Assembly (NCBI GenBank): GCA_020831805.1
Contig: JAFIFX010000004.1
Span: forward strand, 1-64,000
Length of the DNA stretch: 64,000 nucleotides
Direction of reading: 5' to 3'
DNA from: Planctomycetota bacterium
Lineage (GTDB): Bacteria; Planctomycetota; Phycisphaerae; Phycisphaerales; UBA1924
The notes beneath the pieces are model-generated. The model was not told the DNA's origin and ran no database searches. It saw nothing but the letters and a program-made list of their open reading frames with translations. The position numbers and the translations under genes were made by a program. Shown here piece after piece: positions 7,760-15,432 of the stretch; the stretch's first letter is position 1, and each line of letters opens with the position of its first letter.

Positions 7760-9481
7760 ATGTGCGGCCTGCTTGCCATCCTCGACACCCCCGCCTCCGG
7801 CCAGAGGGCCGCCGCCCACGCCCCGCGCGGGGAGGCCCTGATCGACCTGGTCCTTCACCGCGGCCCCGACCAGCGGGGCACGCTGGCCTTGCCCCACGCC
7901 TGGCTGGGCCACCGACGCCTGGCCATCGTCAGCCCCGAGACCGGCGAGCAGCCCTGCCTGGCGGGCGAGCCCGGCCGGCGCACCGCCTGGGTGACCAACA
8001 GCGAGATCTTCAACCACGAATCCCTGCGCCCGCTGTGCGACACGCTGCCGGACTCGATGTCCGACTCGGCCGTCATCGGCCCGATCATCCGTCGCCACGG
8101 GCTGGACGGGGTGCCGATGCTCGACGGCCAGTTCGCGCTGGTCGTCGTGCACGAGGACTCGCCCGGCTGGATCGCCGCGCGGGACCACATCGGCATCTGC
8201 CCGCTGTTTGTCGGTTTCCACGCGGACGGGACGATGTGGTTCGCCAGCGAGATGAAGTGCCTGATCGACGACTGCGAGCGGGTCGAGATCGTCGAGCCGG
8301 GCATGGCCTGGGTGCGCGACGAGGCCGGCGTGCGCAAGGTCCGCTGGTACGACCGGGCCTGGATGCACACCGCCCCCACCACCCCGGCCGAGCCGCGGGC
8401 GCTGCGGGACATCGTGATCGCGGCCGTTGAAAAGCGGATGATGAGCGATGTGCCCTGGGGCGTGCTGCTCTCGGGCGGGCTGGACTCGTCGCTGGTCGCC
8501 GCGGCCGCCCAGCGGGCGAGCCTGCGTCGGGGCGAGGGGCCGATCCACACCTTCTCCATCGGCCTGGACGGCTCGCCGGACCTGGACCACGCCCGGACCG
8601 TCGCCAAGTTCCTCGGCACGCACCACCACGAGTTCCGCTTCACGGTCGAGGAGGCCGTCGAGGCCCTGCCGCGGGTGGTCGAACACCTGGAGAGCGACCA
8701 GCAGATCCGCACGGGCGTGCCGACCTATCTGCTCGGCCAGCGCGTCAAGAGCGCCGGGTTCAAGATGGTGCTCTCGGGCGAGGGCGCCGACGAGATCCTC
8801 GGCGGCTACCTCTACTTCCACAAGGCCCCGAGCCCGGCGGAGTTCCACGCCGAGACCGTCCGCAAGACCATGCGCCTGCACCAGTACGATGTGATGCGGG
8901 CCGACAAGGCCCCGATGGCCCACGGGCTGGAGCTGCGTTTCCCGCTGCTGGACCGAACCTTCATCGACCACGCGATGTCGATCGACCCCGCCGAGCGCAT
9001 GCCCCGGGCGCGCACGCCGGGCGGACGCCCGGTCGAGAAATGGCTGCTGCGCGCTGCGTTCGACGACCCGGCCGACCCGTGGCTGCCCGACTCGGCCCTG
9101 TGGCGTCAGAAGGAGCAGTTCTCCGACGGCGTCGGCTACGCCTGGGTGGACACGGTCCGCGCCATCGCCGAGCGCCGCCTGCCCGCGGGCTCGCTCGAAA
9201 CCGCCGCCGAACGCTTCCCGGAGGCCACCCCCGCCAACGCCGAGATGTACTGGATGCGCGAGCTGTTCGAGGCCCGGTTCGTCACGGGGCGGGCCGCGGG
9301 ACGCTCGCCGCTGTCGACGGTCGGCTCCGGCCCGTCGGTGGCGTGCTCGACGCCGGAGGCGCTGGTGTGGGACCCGTCGTGGCTCAAGCACGCCGGCGAC
9401 ATCTCCGGGCGCGCGATCGCGGACATCCACGATGCGCGCGCCGACCTGGGCGCTGACCAAACCGGCCACAAAGCCGGCTGA
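7760..9481 (+). CDS. asnB: Glutamine-hydrolysing asparagine synthetase
   Basis: A 573-residue enzyme that makes asparagine from aspartate, ATP and glutamine in the cytoplasm. The start is fixed by chemistry and by signals. Met-Cys-Gly places the nucleophilic Cys2 of a class II glutaminase at the N-terminus, and AAAGGA lies 7 nt upstream of the ATG at 7760, so longer starts upstream are rejected. The glutaminase domain (1-~190) contains HRGPDQRG. The synthetase domain carries the PP-loop LSGGLDSSL and SGEGADEILGGY. It is close to the usual AsnB length. The gene stands alone downstream of an Asn-rich leader peptide and terminator, so its expression is predicted to respond to tRNA-Asn charging. 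Confidence 0.95.
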   Translation: MCGLLAILDTPASGQRAAAHAPRGEALIDLVLHRGPDQRGTLALPHAWLGHRRLAIVSPETGEQPCLAGEPGRRTAWVTNSEIFNHESLRPLCDTLPDSMSDSAVIGPIIRRHGLDGVPMLDGQFALVVVHEDSPGWIAARDHIGICPLFVGFHADGTMWFASEMKCLIDDCERVEIVEPGMAWVRDEAGVRKVRWYDRAWMHTAPTTPAEPRALRDIVIAAVEKRMMSDVPWGVLLSGGLDSSLVAAAAQRASLRRGEGPIHTFSIGLDGSPDLDHARTVAKFLGTHHHEFRFTVEEAVEALPRVVEHLESDQQIRTGVPTYLLGQRVKSAGFKMVLSGEGADEILGGYLYFHKAPSPAEFHAETVRKTMRLHQYDVMRADKAPMAHGLELRFPLLDRTFIDHAMSIDPAERMPRARTPGGRPVEKWLLRAAFDDPADPWLPDSALWRQKEQFSDGVGYAWVDTVRAIAERRLPAGSLETAAERFPEATPANAEMYWMRELFEARFVTGRAAGRSPLSTVGSGPSVACSTPEALVWDPSWLKHAGDISGRAIADIHDARADLGADQTGHKAG

Positions 9482-9598
9482 ACCGGTCCGGCGAAATAGA
9501 AAGCCCAGAGCGTCAGCGACGGGGCCGAGCGCGGCGAATATCGGCCGAGCGTTCCTCCTCTTGCTCACCGCGACGAACTTCCGCGCGACGCGCGGGGA

Positions 9599-9884
9599 TC
9601 AACCACAGAGCACACAGAGGGTCACAGAGATGCACAGAGAGATTCAGTGAAACGAGCCCGGTCCGGATCTCGCCAGAGAACCGGGTGTGGCGCTCTGAAC
9701 AAGCCGCGACTGGAAAGGAGCGGCCCTTCGCCCGCAGCGCCGCCCGCAGTGGCGGGGCGCTGCCGCGTGCTCTTCGAAGACGAAGAGCACGGCACCGCAT
9801 CGTCGCAAGGGTTTCAAAGAAGATCCGTATGAACGGGCCTCTCTGCGCACCTCTGCGTCACTCTGCGATCCTCTGCGGTGAACC
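9599..9884. repeat. MITE-like element with imperfect terminal inverted arms
   Basis: The only gene-free stretch over 300 bp here (9482-9910). Two arms of about 42 nt face each other: 9600-9641 and 9840-9882. Each arm is four roughly 10-nt units ending in CACAGAG on the left or, on the complementary strand of the right arm, CGCAGAG. Aligned as inverted repeats they agree at about 70-75% of positions. Between them is a perfect 10-bp hairpin (9767-9776 with 9781-9790, loop AAGA). No transposase and no clear target duplication were seen. Such arrays are common intergenic repeats in planctomycete genomes; mobility is inferred only. Confidence 0.55.
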
Positions 9885-9910
9885 GAACCAGTCACAAAGC
9901 CGAGATGCGT

Positions 9911-10093
9911 TCACGCCGCCCGGCCTCGCAGCAGCTCCGTCACCAGCCGGCTGACATCCTCGCCCCGGCCCTCGCCGATGGCGCGGATCAGCTCGTTGGC
10001 GTCCACGGCCATCATCGTCAGGGGGTCGGGCTTGACCTCGGGCTCGGGGGCGTCGGTCCGCAGCGGCAGGGGGTTGGAGGTGTCGGCGTGCAT
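9911..10093 (-). CDS. Small hypothetical protein downstream of CPBP protease
   Basis: A 60-residue frame with a Pro/Asp-rich N-terminal half and an amphipathic C-terminal helix ending SRLVTELLRGRAA. It has no signal peptide, membrane segment or recognisable domain. It lies downstream of the CPBP protease gene on the same strand, 14 nt away if the in-frame ATG at 10135 (74 residues) is the start, and could be co-transcribed. No Shine-Dalgarno site is obvious before either ATG, so both start and coding status are uncertain. Confidence 0.45.
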   Translation of the reverse strand: MHADTSNPLPLRTDAPEPEVKPDPLTMMAVDANELIRAIGEGRGEDVSRLVTELLRGRAA

Positions 10094-10149
10094 GGCCGCA
10101 TGATCGGACCGATCCGCACGCGCCTGAAGCGCCATCCGGCGCGACACGC

Positions 10150-11118
10150 TCAGAGCCCCGCGACCGCGGCGTCCGGCCCGATGATCAGGGCCAGGATCAC
10201 ATTGAGCGCGTTGAAGCAGGCGTGGATCATGATGGGCACCCCGACCCGCCGGGTCCGCTCGTAGGCGACGCCGCAGGCGATGCCCACCGCGAAGATCGGC
10301 AGCAGGGCGTGCCATGGCACGGGGGTCTCGCCCATGCGGTGCATCAGGGCGAAGAGGATGCTGGTGATCAGGATGGCGATCCAGGGGCTCTTGGTGATCC
10401 GGAGCAGCGCGCCCTGCAGGAACACGCGGTAGATCAGCTCCTCGACGAACGGGGCGCCGATGACGGCCCCGGCGACCATGCCCCAGGCCCAGATGTCCTT
10501 GGGGTTCTCGGTCAGGCTCTGGAGCACCGGGTGGGCGATGCGCGGCGGGGTGCCGCCCTCGCTGAGCTGCGTGTACAGGGCCACGCCCGTCATCGCCGAC
10601 AGCTCGATGAAGGGGTAGGCCAGCATGAAGCAGCCCAGCCCGACCGGCACATCCAGCCCGCTGAGCTTCATGCCCGCGTCCGGCGCGCTGCGCCGGAGGA
10701 TGAACAGCATCCCGATCCCGGCCACGATGCCGAAGACATAGCCGGCCAGGTGGACCACCACCTTGCGCTGGAAATCGTCGAGCTGGCTGTTCTGGATCCA
10801 CCCGCTGGCCGCGACCACGCTGGCGGCCGAATGCCACGCCAGGAAGACCACCAGCCCGGCGAAGAGCCAGAGGGCGGCCGGCATGGGCGTGACATCCCGC
10901 AGGCCCGCCTTGGCGAACCCGCCGGGGACCAGCAGCCCGCCGGCGAAGAGCAGGGCGACGACCAGGGCGTTGGAGATCAGCAGGATCCACAGCTTGTGCT
11001 GCTGCATCTGCCCGAAGACATCCTCGAGCCGCATATCGGTCACGCCCGCGGTGTCGATGGCCTGTGCGGCCGCCGGGCCCGCGACGAGGCCGATCGCCAG
11101 CGCAACAATCAACCCCAT
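10150..11118 (-). CDS. CPBP-family intramembrane metalloprotease
   Basis: About 322 residues with an N-terminal signal-like hydrophobic segment (VALAIGLVAGPAAAQA) and about eight further hydrophobic helices. The three CPBP (CAAX protease/bacteriocin-processing, Abi) motifs are present near the C-terminus: EELIYRVFLQG (the EExxxR motif), a FALMH motif, and a final His/Asn pair in HACFNALN. These residues bind the catalytic metal within the membrane in Rce1-type enzymes. The substrate is unknown; family members cleave prenylated or other membrane proteins or act in self-immunity. It is divergent from trpC with about 67 bp between starts. An alternative ATG lies at 11124. Confidence 0.85.
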   Translation of the reverse strand: MGLIVALAIGLVAGPAAAQAIDTAGVTDMRLEDVFGQMQQHKLWILLISNALVVALLFAGGLLVPGGFAKAGLRDVTPMPAALWLFAGLVVFLAWHSAASVVAASGWIQNSQLDDFQRKVVVHLAGYVFGIVAGIGMLFILRRSAPDAGMKLSGLDVPVGLGCFMLAYPFIELSAMTGVALYTQLSEGGTPPRIAHPVLQSLTENPKDIWAWGMVAGAVIGAPFVEELIYRVFLQGALLRITKSPWIAILITSILFALMHRMGETPVPWHALLPIFAVGIACGVAYERTRRVGVPIMIHACFNALNVILALIIGPDAAVAGL

Positions 11119-11185
11119 GCCCATACCGCCCGATGACAACCCCGTGGACCCAGGCCGATCCGAACGCGAACCGAACGAGCGGGGC

Positions 11186-12028
11186 ATGCCCGCCACGCTG
11201 CGCGAGATCGTCGAGCACAAGCGGGGTGAGGTGGAGCGGCGCAAGGCTGAAGTCTCCATGTCGGAACTGGAGGCCCTGGTCGCCCAGGCGGAGCCCCCAC
11301 GCAACTTTTTCCGGGCCGTCACCAGGCACCCGCCGGGCGTGCACACCTCGGTCATCGCCGAGATCAAACGCCAGAGCCCCAGCGCGGGCCTGATCCGTCC
11401 CGAGTACGAGGGCGAGGGCTTCCGTCCGGAACACATCGCCCGACAGTATCTTGACGCGGGCGCATCGGCGATTTCCTGCCTGACGGACGAAAAGTTCTTC
11501 GGCGGGCATCTTTCGTTCATCGAGCGGGTCAAGGAATCCGTGCCCCTGCCGGTGCTGCGCAAGGACTTCATGATCGACCCCTGGCAGCTCTGGGAATCCC
11601 GGGCCTATGGGGCCGATGCCGTGCTGCTGATCGCCGAGTGCCTTAACGAGTCCGAACTGGTCGACATGCTGATCCTGGCCCAGCAGCTCCAGCTGACCAC
11701 GCTGCTGGAGGTCCACGCGATGGACAACCTGCTGCGGGTCCGCCCGCATGTGGGCTTCCCCCACCCCGGCTACGCCCTGCTGGGCATCAACAACCGCGAC
11801 CTCGAGGCCATGACCACCGACCTGAACCACACCCTGCGCCTCGTGGACATGGTCGAGGACCGCTCGATCCTCGTCTCCGAGTCGGGGATCAAGACCGCCG
11901 AGGACCTGGCCCGGCTGCGGACCCACGGCGTGCGCATCGTGCTCGTGGGTGAACACCTCATGCGACAGGACCATCCCGGCGACGCCCTCCGCGCGCTGCT
12001 CCGCCCCACGCTCGGGCGGGTGGACTGA
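11186..12028 (+). CDS. trpC: Indole-3-glycerol phosphate synthase
   Basis: A 280-residue TIM-barrel enzyme of tryptophan biosynthesis. It converts 1-(2-carboxyphenylamino)-1-deoxyribulose 5-phosphate to indole-3-glycerol phosphate. Family landmarks are the N-terminal LREIVEHKRGEV, the substrate lysine in VIAEIKRQSPSAG, LPVLRKDFMID, GINNRDLE and SESGI. The start at 11186 gives the canonical N-terminus; an upstream ATG at 11117 would add an unrelated Asp/Pro-rich tail. No other trp gene is nearby and no leader peptide was found. A 7-bp hairpin follows the stop. Confidence 0.95.
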   Translation: MPATLREIVEHKRGEVERRKAEVSMSELEALVAQAEPPRNFFRAVTRHPPGVHTSVIAEIKRQSPSAGLIRPEYEGEGFRPEHIARQYLDAGASAISCLTDEKFFGGHLSFIERVKESVPLPVLRKDFMIDPWQLWESRAYGADAVLLIAECLNESELVDMLILAQQLQLTTLLEVHAMDNLLRVRPHVGFPHPGYALLGINNRDLEAMTTDLNHTLRLVDMVEDRSILVSESGIKTAEDLARLRTHGVRIVLVGEHLMRQDHPGDALRALLRPTLGRVD

Positions 12029-12040
12029 GCGGGCCGGCCA

Positions 12041-12062
12041 TTCGGTCGCCCATCGGACCGAA
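12041..12062 (+). other. Hairpin after trpC
   Basis: TTCGGTC (12041-12047) pairs with GACCGAA (12056-12062) around an 8-nt loop, 12 nt after the trpC stop. No T-run follows, so it may protect the 3' end rather than terminate. Confidence 0.35.
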
Positions 12063-12177
12063 CCGGGGCGCTCTGGTTTAGGTAGAACAATCCAGATGCA
12101 GCCCCCGCCCGGGATCCGGGCAACATCCGGCGTGGTTCGGGCGTTGAATCCGGGACCCTTTCGGAAGGATTGAGACC

Positions 12178-13485
12178 ATGATGCGTGTGCACACCGCCGT
12201 CCTCGCCGCCCTGCTGGCGACGCCCGCCCTGACCTGCCCCGCGTTCGCCGAGGACACCGACCCACGGGCCGTGCTCGAGGCCTGCGACGAGGCGGTCCGC
12301 GAGGCCGAGGGTTTCGCGGCCCGGTTCCGGCTGATCGGCGAGGGCTCGGAGATGATCCGCTCGACCATGCCGTCGATCGACGGGCGGCTGTACTTCGGCC
12401 GGACCGACGACGGGCGCGTGCTGCACGCGGTGGGCGAGGCCAAGGACCGGGCCGACGGCGAGGCCCGCCCGTTCGATGTGGTGCGCACGACCGAGAAACT
12501 GACCTGGACCGACCACGACCGGGAGGCGATCGCCACGCGCCGGGCCACGCCCGAGCCGCGCGACGCCCCCACCGCCGCCCGGCTGCTCCACATGGTCAGC
12601 CTGCTCAAGGACAACCCCTTCGCCGATCTGCTCGAGCGGGCCGAGTCGATCGAGCACGAGGGCGTCCGCGATGTCGGCGGCGTGGCGTGCGATGTGATCA
12701 TGGTCCGCCTGCCCGCCCAGCAGCCCGGGCAGGCCCGCACCGGCCAGGCCGGCCACACCGCCGAACGGTGGTTCATCGCCCAGTCCGACCGGCTGCCCCG
12801 GCGGCTCGAGCAGGTGACCGACGCGGGCATGATCCGCTTCTCGCTGGTGACCGAGCTGACCGGCCTCCAGCCAGGCGCGCAGCCGGCCGAACGGCTGGAT
12901 GTGAGCCGGCCCGAGGGTTACAGCGTCGACGACCGCACCGCCGCCCGGACCGAGCAGCCCCGCACCGTGACCCGCCCCGTGACCGACGCGGAACGCGTGA
13001 CCGAGGAGCAGCGCCCGGCCGAGCGGGCGACCGCCCCGGCGCGCCCGCAGAACCCCAACGCTCCCAGCTTCTCCTTCACGCCCGACCGCGGCAGCGAGGT
13101 GACCAACGCCACGCAGCAGGGCCGGGTGACGGTGCTGTACTTCTGGGGCACCTGGTGCATCCCCTGCCGCGCGGTCTCGCCGAAGATCTCCGAGCTGGCG
13201 GCCAGGCACGCCGACGCGCCGGTGGATGTCTTCGCCCCCGCCATCCGCGAGCGCGACCCCGACGCGCCGCGCGCGTACCTGAGTGACAACGAGTACCAGC
13301 ACCGGCTCGTGCTCGGCGTGGACAGCCTGGCCCGCACCTTCAGCGTCCGCGTGTACCCGACCATCGTCGTGATCGACACCGAGGGACGCATCGCCTACAC
13401 CGGCCACCCCAGCGGCGACCGCTCGCCCGAGCAGCTCGCCCGCGAGGTCGGCCAGGCCGTCGAGAAGGCGCTGGGCGCGTTGTAA
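12178..13485 (+). CDS. Exported protein: DUF2092-like domain fused to thioredoxin (TlpA-like)
   Basis: 435 residues with a signal peptide (ALLATPALTCPAFA-E). Residues about 28-250 resemble the DUF2092/LolA-like beta-rich domain found in exported planctomycete proteins. A low-complexity Thr/Arg/Pro/Glu linker follows (about 255-300). The last 135 residues are a TlpA/ResA-type thioredoxin domain with the redox motif WCIPC and a cis-proline-type segment VYPTIVVID. It should act on disulfides or as a redox carrier in the periplasm. Its partner is unknown. GGAAGGA sits 8 nt before the ATG, supporting this start. Confidence 0.8.
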   Translation: MMRVHTAVLAALLATPALTCPAFAEDTDPRAVLEACDEAVREAEGFAARFRLIGEGSEMIRSTMPSIDGRLYFGRTDDGRVLHAVGEAKDRADGEARPFDVVRTTEKLTWTDHDREAIATRRATPEPRDAPTAARLLHMVSLLKDNPFADLLERAESIEHEGVRDVGGVACDVIMVRLPAQQPGQARTGQAGHTAERWFIAQSDRLPRRLEQVTDAGMIRFSLVTELTGLQPGAQPAERLDVSRPEGYSVDDRTAARTEQPRTVTRPVTDAERVTEEQRPAERATAPARPQNPNAPSFSFTPDRGSEVTNATQQGRVTVLYFWGTWCIPCRAVSPKISELAARHADAPVDVFAPAIRERDPDAPRAYLSDNEYQHRLVLGVDSLARTFSVRVYPTIVVIDTEGRIAYTGHPSGDRSPEQLAREVGQAVEKALGAL

Positions 13486-13525
13486 GTCCGATCTTCCTTG
13501 CAACTCGGGCGTGACCCGTGCCGGT

Positions 13526-13610
13526 GCCGTGCTCCTCGTCTCCGAAGTGCACGCCGATCCGCCGCGCACCCACTCGTGCTCCTGCAAGACCAGGAGCATG
13601 GCAACCGGGC
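13526..13610. repeat. REP-like palindrome cluster
   Basis: A hairpin TGCTCCTG (13577-13584) with CAGGAGCA (13591-13598) sits inside a larger imperfect inverted pair: GGTGCCGTGCTCCTCGTC near 13532-13549 and its counterpart ending near 13605. The sequence resembles the hairpin at 9767-9790 (both centre on TGCTC..GAGCA next to GGCA), so the two belong to one intergenic repeat family. The rest of the gene-free stretch 13486-13955 holds only the inverted repeat at 13663-13694. Confidence 0.5.
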
Positions 13611-13662
13611 CGGCACCATCACGGGTGAGCTGACATGGCGGATTGAGCGGGCGATTGGGCTT

Positions 13663-13694
13663 GATGGATCGAAGCTGAACAGAATCGATCCATC
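13663..13694. repeat. Perfect 10-bp inverted repeat
   Basis: GATGGATCGA (13663-13672) and TCGATCCATC (13685-13694) form a perfect 10-bp inverted repeat around 12 nt, about 260 bp upstream of the FG-GAP gene. It could be an operator or an mRNA hairpin; there is no T-run. Confidence 0.4.
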
Positions 13695-13955
13695 CTGTGA
13701 AGGTCCTCGATGACAGCTCGCTCCGGCGATGTACGCGAGGGGCTTCTTTTCTGGAACCGGCGGAATCGGTTTGCCGTATAGCCCCCACAGAAGCCTTGTC
13801 CGCGCAACGAAACCGTTCCCGGCGGACATCAAGCGGGTGGTGTGCTGAAAACTTCGTGGATTTGGTCGTCGAACGCCATTTTTTCGATGCCGGCTGCCTC
13901 TGAGCGGCCCTCTCGCCCCGGCCCGTTGCCGTCAACGCAGACCAGGAGCTAAGTG

Positions 13956-15263
13956 ATGAAGAGCCGAGTCGTTCATGCCAGATGGTCTCTCCAGACCCTC
14001 GTGGCCTTGCTGTTGACCGCACCAACGGCCTACGCCCAGTGCGACCCGGCTGATCTATTCGGACCAGCACAGGACTTCGACACCGCCAGCCAGCCCTACT
14101 CCGTGGCCATCGGCGACCTCAACGGCAACGGCGTATCTGACCTTGTCGTCGTCAACTCGACCTCCAACACCGTCAGCGTGCTCTTGGGCAACGGCGACGG
14201 CACTTTCGAGTCACTGCAGGACTTCGCCGTTGGCACCTATCCCATCTCCGTGGCCATCGCCGACCTCAACGGCAACGGCGTATCTGACCTTGTCGTCGCA
14301 AACTTACACTCCTTTTCCGTCAGCGTGCTGCTGGGCAATGGCGACGGAACCTTCCAACCACGCACAGACCTTGCCACTGGCAGCCGGCCCTGGTCCGTTG
14401 CGATCGGTGACCTCAACGGCGACGGTGCTCCCGATCTCGCCGTCATGAGCCGCAGTTCCTGGACCGTCAGTGTGCTGCTGGGCAACGGCGACGGAACCTT
14501 CCAGCCACGCCAGGACTTCGCCACCGGCAATAACCCCTGGTCCGTGGCAATCGGCGATCTGAACGGCAACGGCGTTCCCGACCTTGCCGTAGCAAGGGTA
14601 TTTTCGAGCACCGTCAGCGTGCTGCTGGGCAACGGCGACGGAACCTTCCAGCCACGCCAGGACTTCGCCACCGGCAATAACCCCTGGTCCGTGGCAATCG
14701 GCGATCTGAACGGCAACGGCGTTCCCGACCTTGCCGTAGCAAGGGTATTTTCGAGCACCGTCAGCGTGCTGCTGGGCAACGGCGACGGAACCTTCCAGCC
14801 ACGCCAGGACTTCGCCACCGGCAATAACCCCTGGTCCGTGGCAATCGGCGATCTGAACGGCAACGGCGTTCCCGACCTTGCCGTAGCAAGGGTATTTTCG
14901 AGCACCGTCAGCGTGCTGCTGGGCAACGGCGACGGAACCTTCCAGCCACGCCAGGACTTCGCCACCGCCGGCGATGCTCCCACCTTCGTGGCGATCGGCG
15001 ACCTCAACGGCGATGGTGTGCCCGACCTCGCCGTCGCGAACTGGGACTCCAACACCGTCAGCGTGCTGTTGAACCAGTGCGGTCCTGCAAATCCGTGTCC
15101 TGCGGATCTCGACGGCAACGGCGAACTCAACTTCTTCGACATCGCCGCCTTCCTCAACCTCTTCCAGGCCCAGGACCCCATCGCCGACTGGAACGGCGAC
15201 GGGCTGTTCAACTTCTTCGACTTCGCCGCCTACCTCAACGCCTTCAACGCCGGCTGCCCGTAA
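13956..15263 (+). CDS. Secreted FG-GAP repeat protein with GC-type dockerin
   Basis: 435 residues starting at the ATG at 13956, with AGGAG 8 nt upstream; the GTG codon just before is less well spaced. A signal peptide (LLLTAPTAYA-Q) is followed by seven FG-GAP/VCBS blades of about 49 residues with phrases SVAIGDLNGNGVPDLAV and SVLLGNGDGTFQ. These loops bind calcium in known propellers. The C-terminal GC-type dockerin has two canonical loops (DLDGNGELNFFD, DWNGDGLFNFFD) ending NAGCP. Three central blades are identical at DNA level. It is probably a surface or extracellular binding protein. Confidence 0.85.
   Translation: MKSRVVHARWSLQTLVALLLTAPTAYAQCDPADLFGPAQDFDTASQPYSVAIGDLNGNGVSDLVVVNSTSNTVSVLLGNGDGTFESLQDFAVGTYPISVAIADLNGNGVSDLVVANLHSFSVSVLLGNGDGTFQPRTDLATGSRPWSVAIGDLNGDGAPDLAVMSRSSWTVSVLLGNGDGTFQPRQDFATGNNPWSVAIGDLNGNGVPDLAVARVFSSTVSVLLGNGDGTFQPRQDFATGNNPWSVAIGDLNGNGVPDLAVARVFSSTVSVLLGNGDGTFQPRQDFATGNNPWSVAIGDLNGNGVPDLAVARVFSSTVSVLLGNGDGTFQPRQDFATAGDAPTFVAIGDLNGDGVPDLAVANWDSNTVSVLLNQCGPANPCPADLDGNGELNFFDIAAFLNLFQAQDPIADWNGDGLFNFFDFAAYLNAFNAGCP
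14472..14967 (+). repeat. Perfect 147-bp tandem repeats within the FG-GAP gene
   Basis: A 147-bp unit (49 codons, one propeller blade) is repeated about 3.4 times with no mismatch seen. For example, CCGTCAGCGTG recurs at 14611, 14758 and 14905. The flanking blades encode similar protein but differ in codons. Perfect identity points to recent unequal recombination or conversion, and the in-frame unit allows blade number to change without breaking the gene. Confidence 0.9.
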
Positions 15264-15432
15264 GCGCGACGATCATCTCCGGCAGGGCCAAGAGCACGGC
15301 GTCGGGCTGGCGGTCGGGTCGAACCGGCCGCGCCGGGGCGTGGGGCGGGGGGCGTTGCGGGTGCGGGGCCGGCTTCCTGCCGGGCGCGGCTTGTTCAGAC
15401 GGGGCGCGTGCGGCGTTCGAGTCTGATCCGGA

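Noticed and set aside
7556-7760. T-box riboswitch controlling asnB
   Set aside because: No T-box consensus (UGGNACC bulge preceded by AGGGUGG..) is present, and the Asn-rich frame with competing hairpins explains the region better.
13697-13903. Short 68-codon frame in the gap before the FG-GAP gene
   Set aside because: No ribosome-binding site, no recognisable domain, and a comparable frame exists antisense; I see no support for coding.
14472-14967. CRISPR-like array
   Set aside because: The repeats are 147 bp, contiguous without spacers, in frame, and encode propeller blades.
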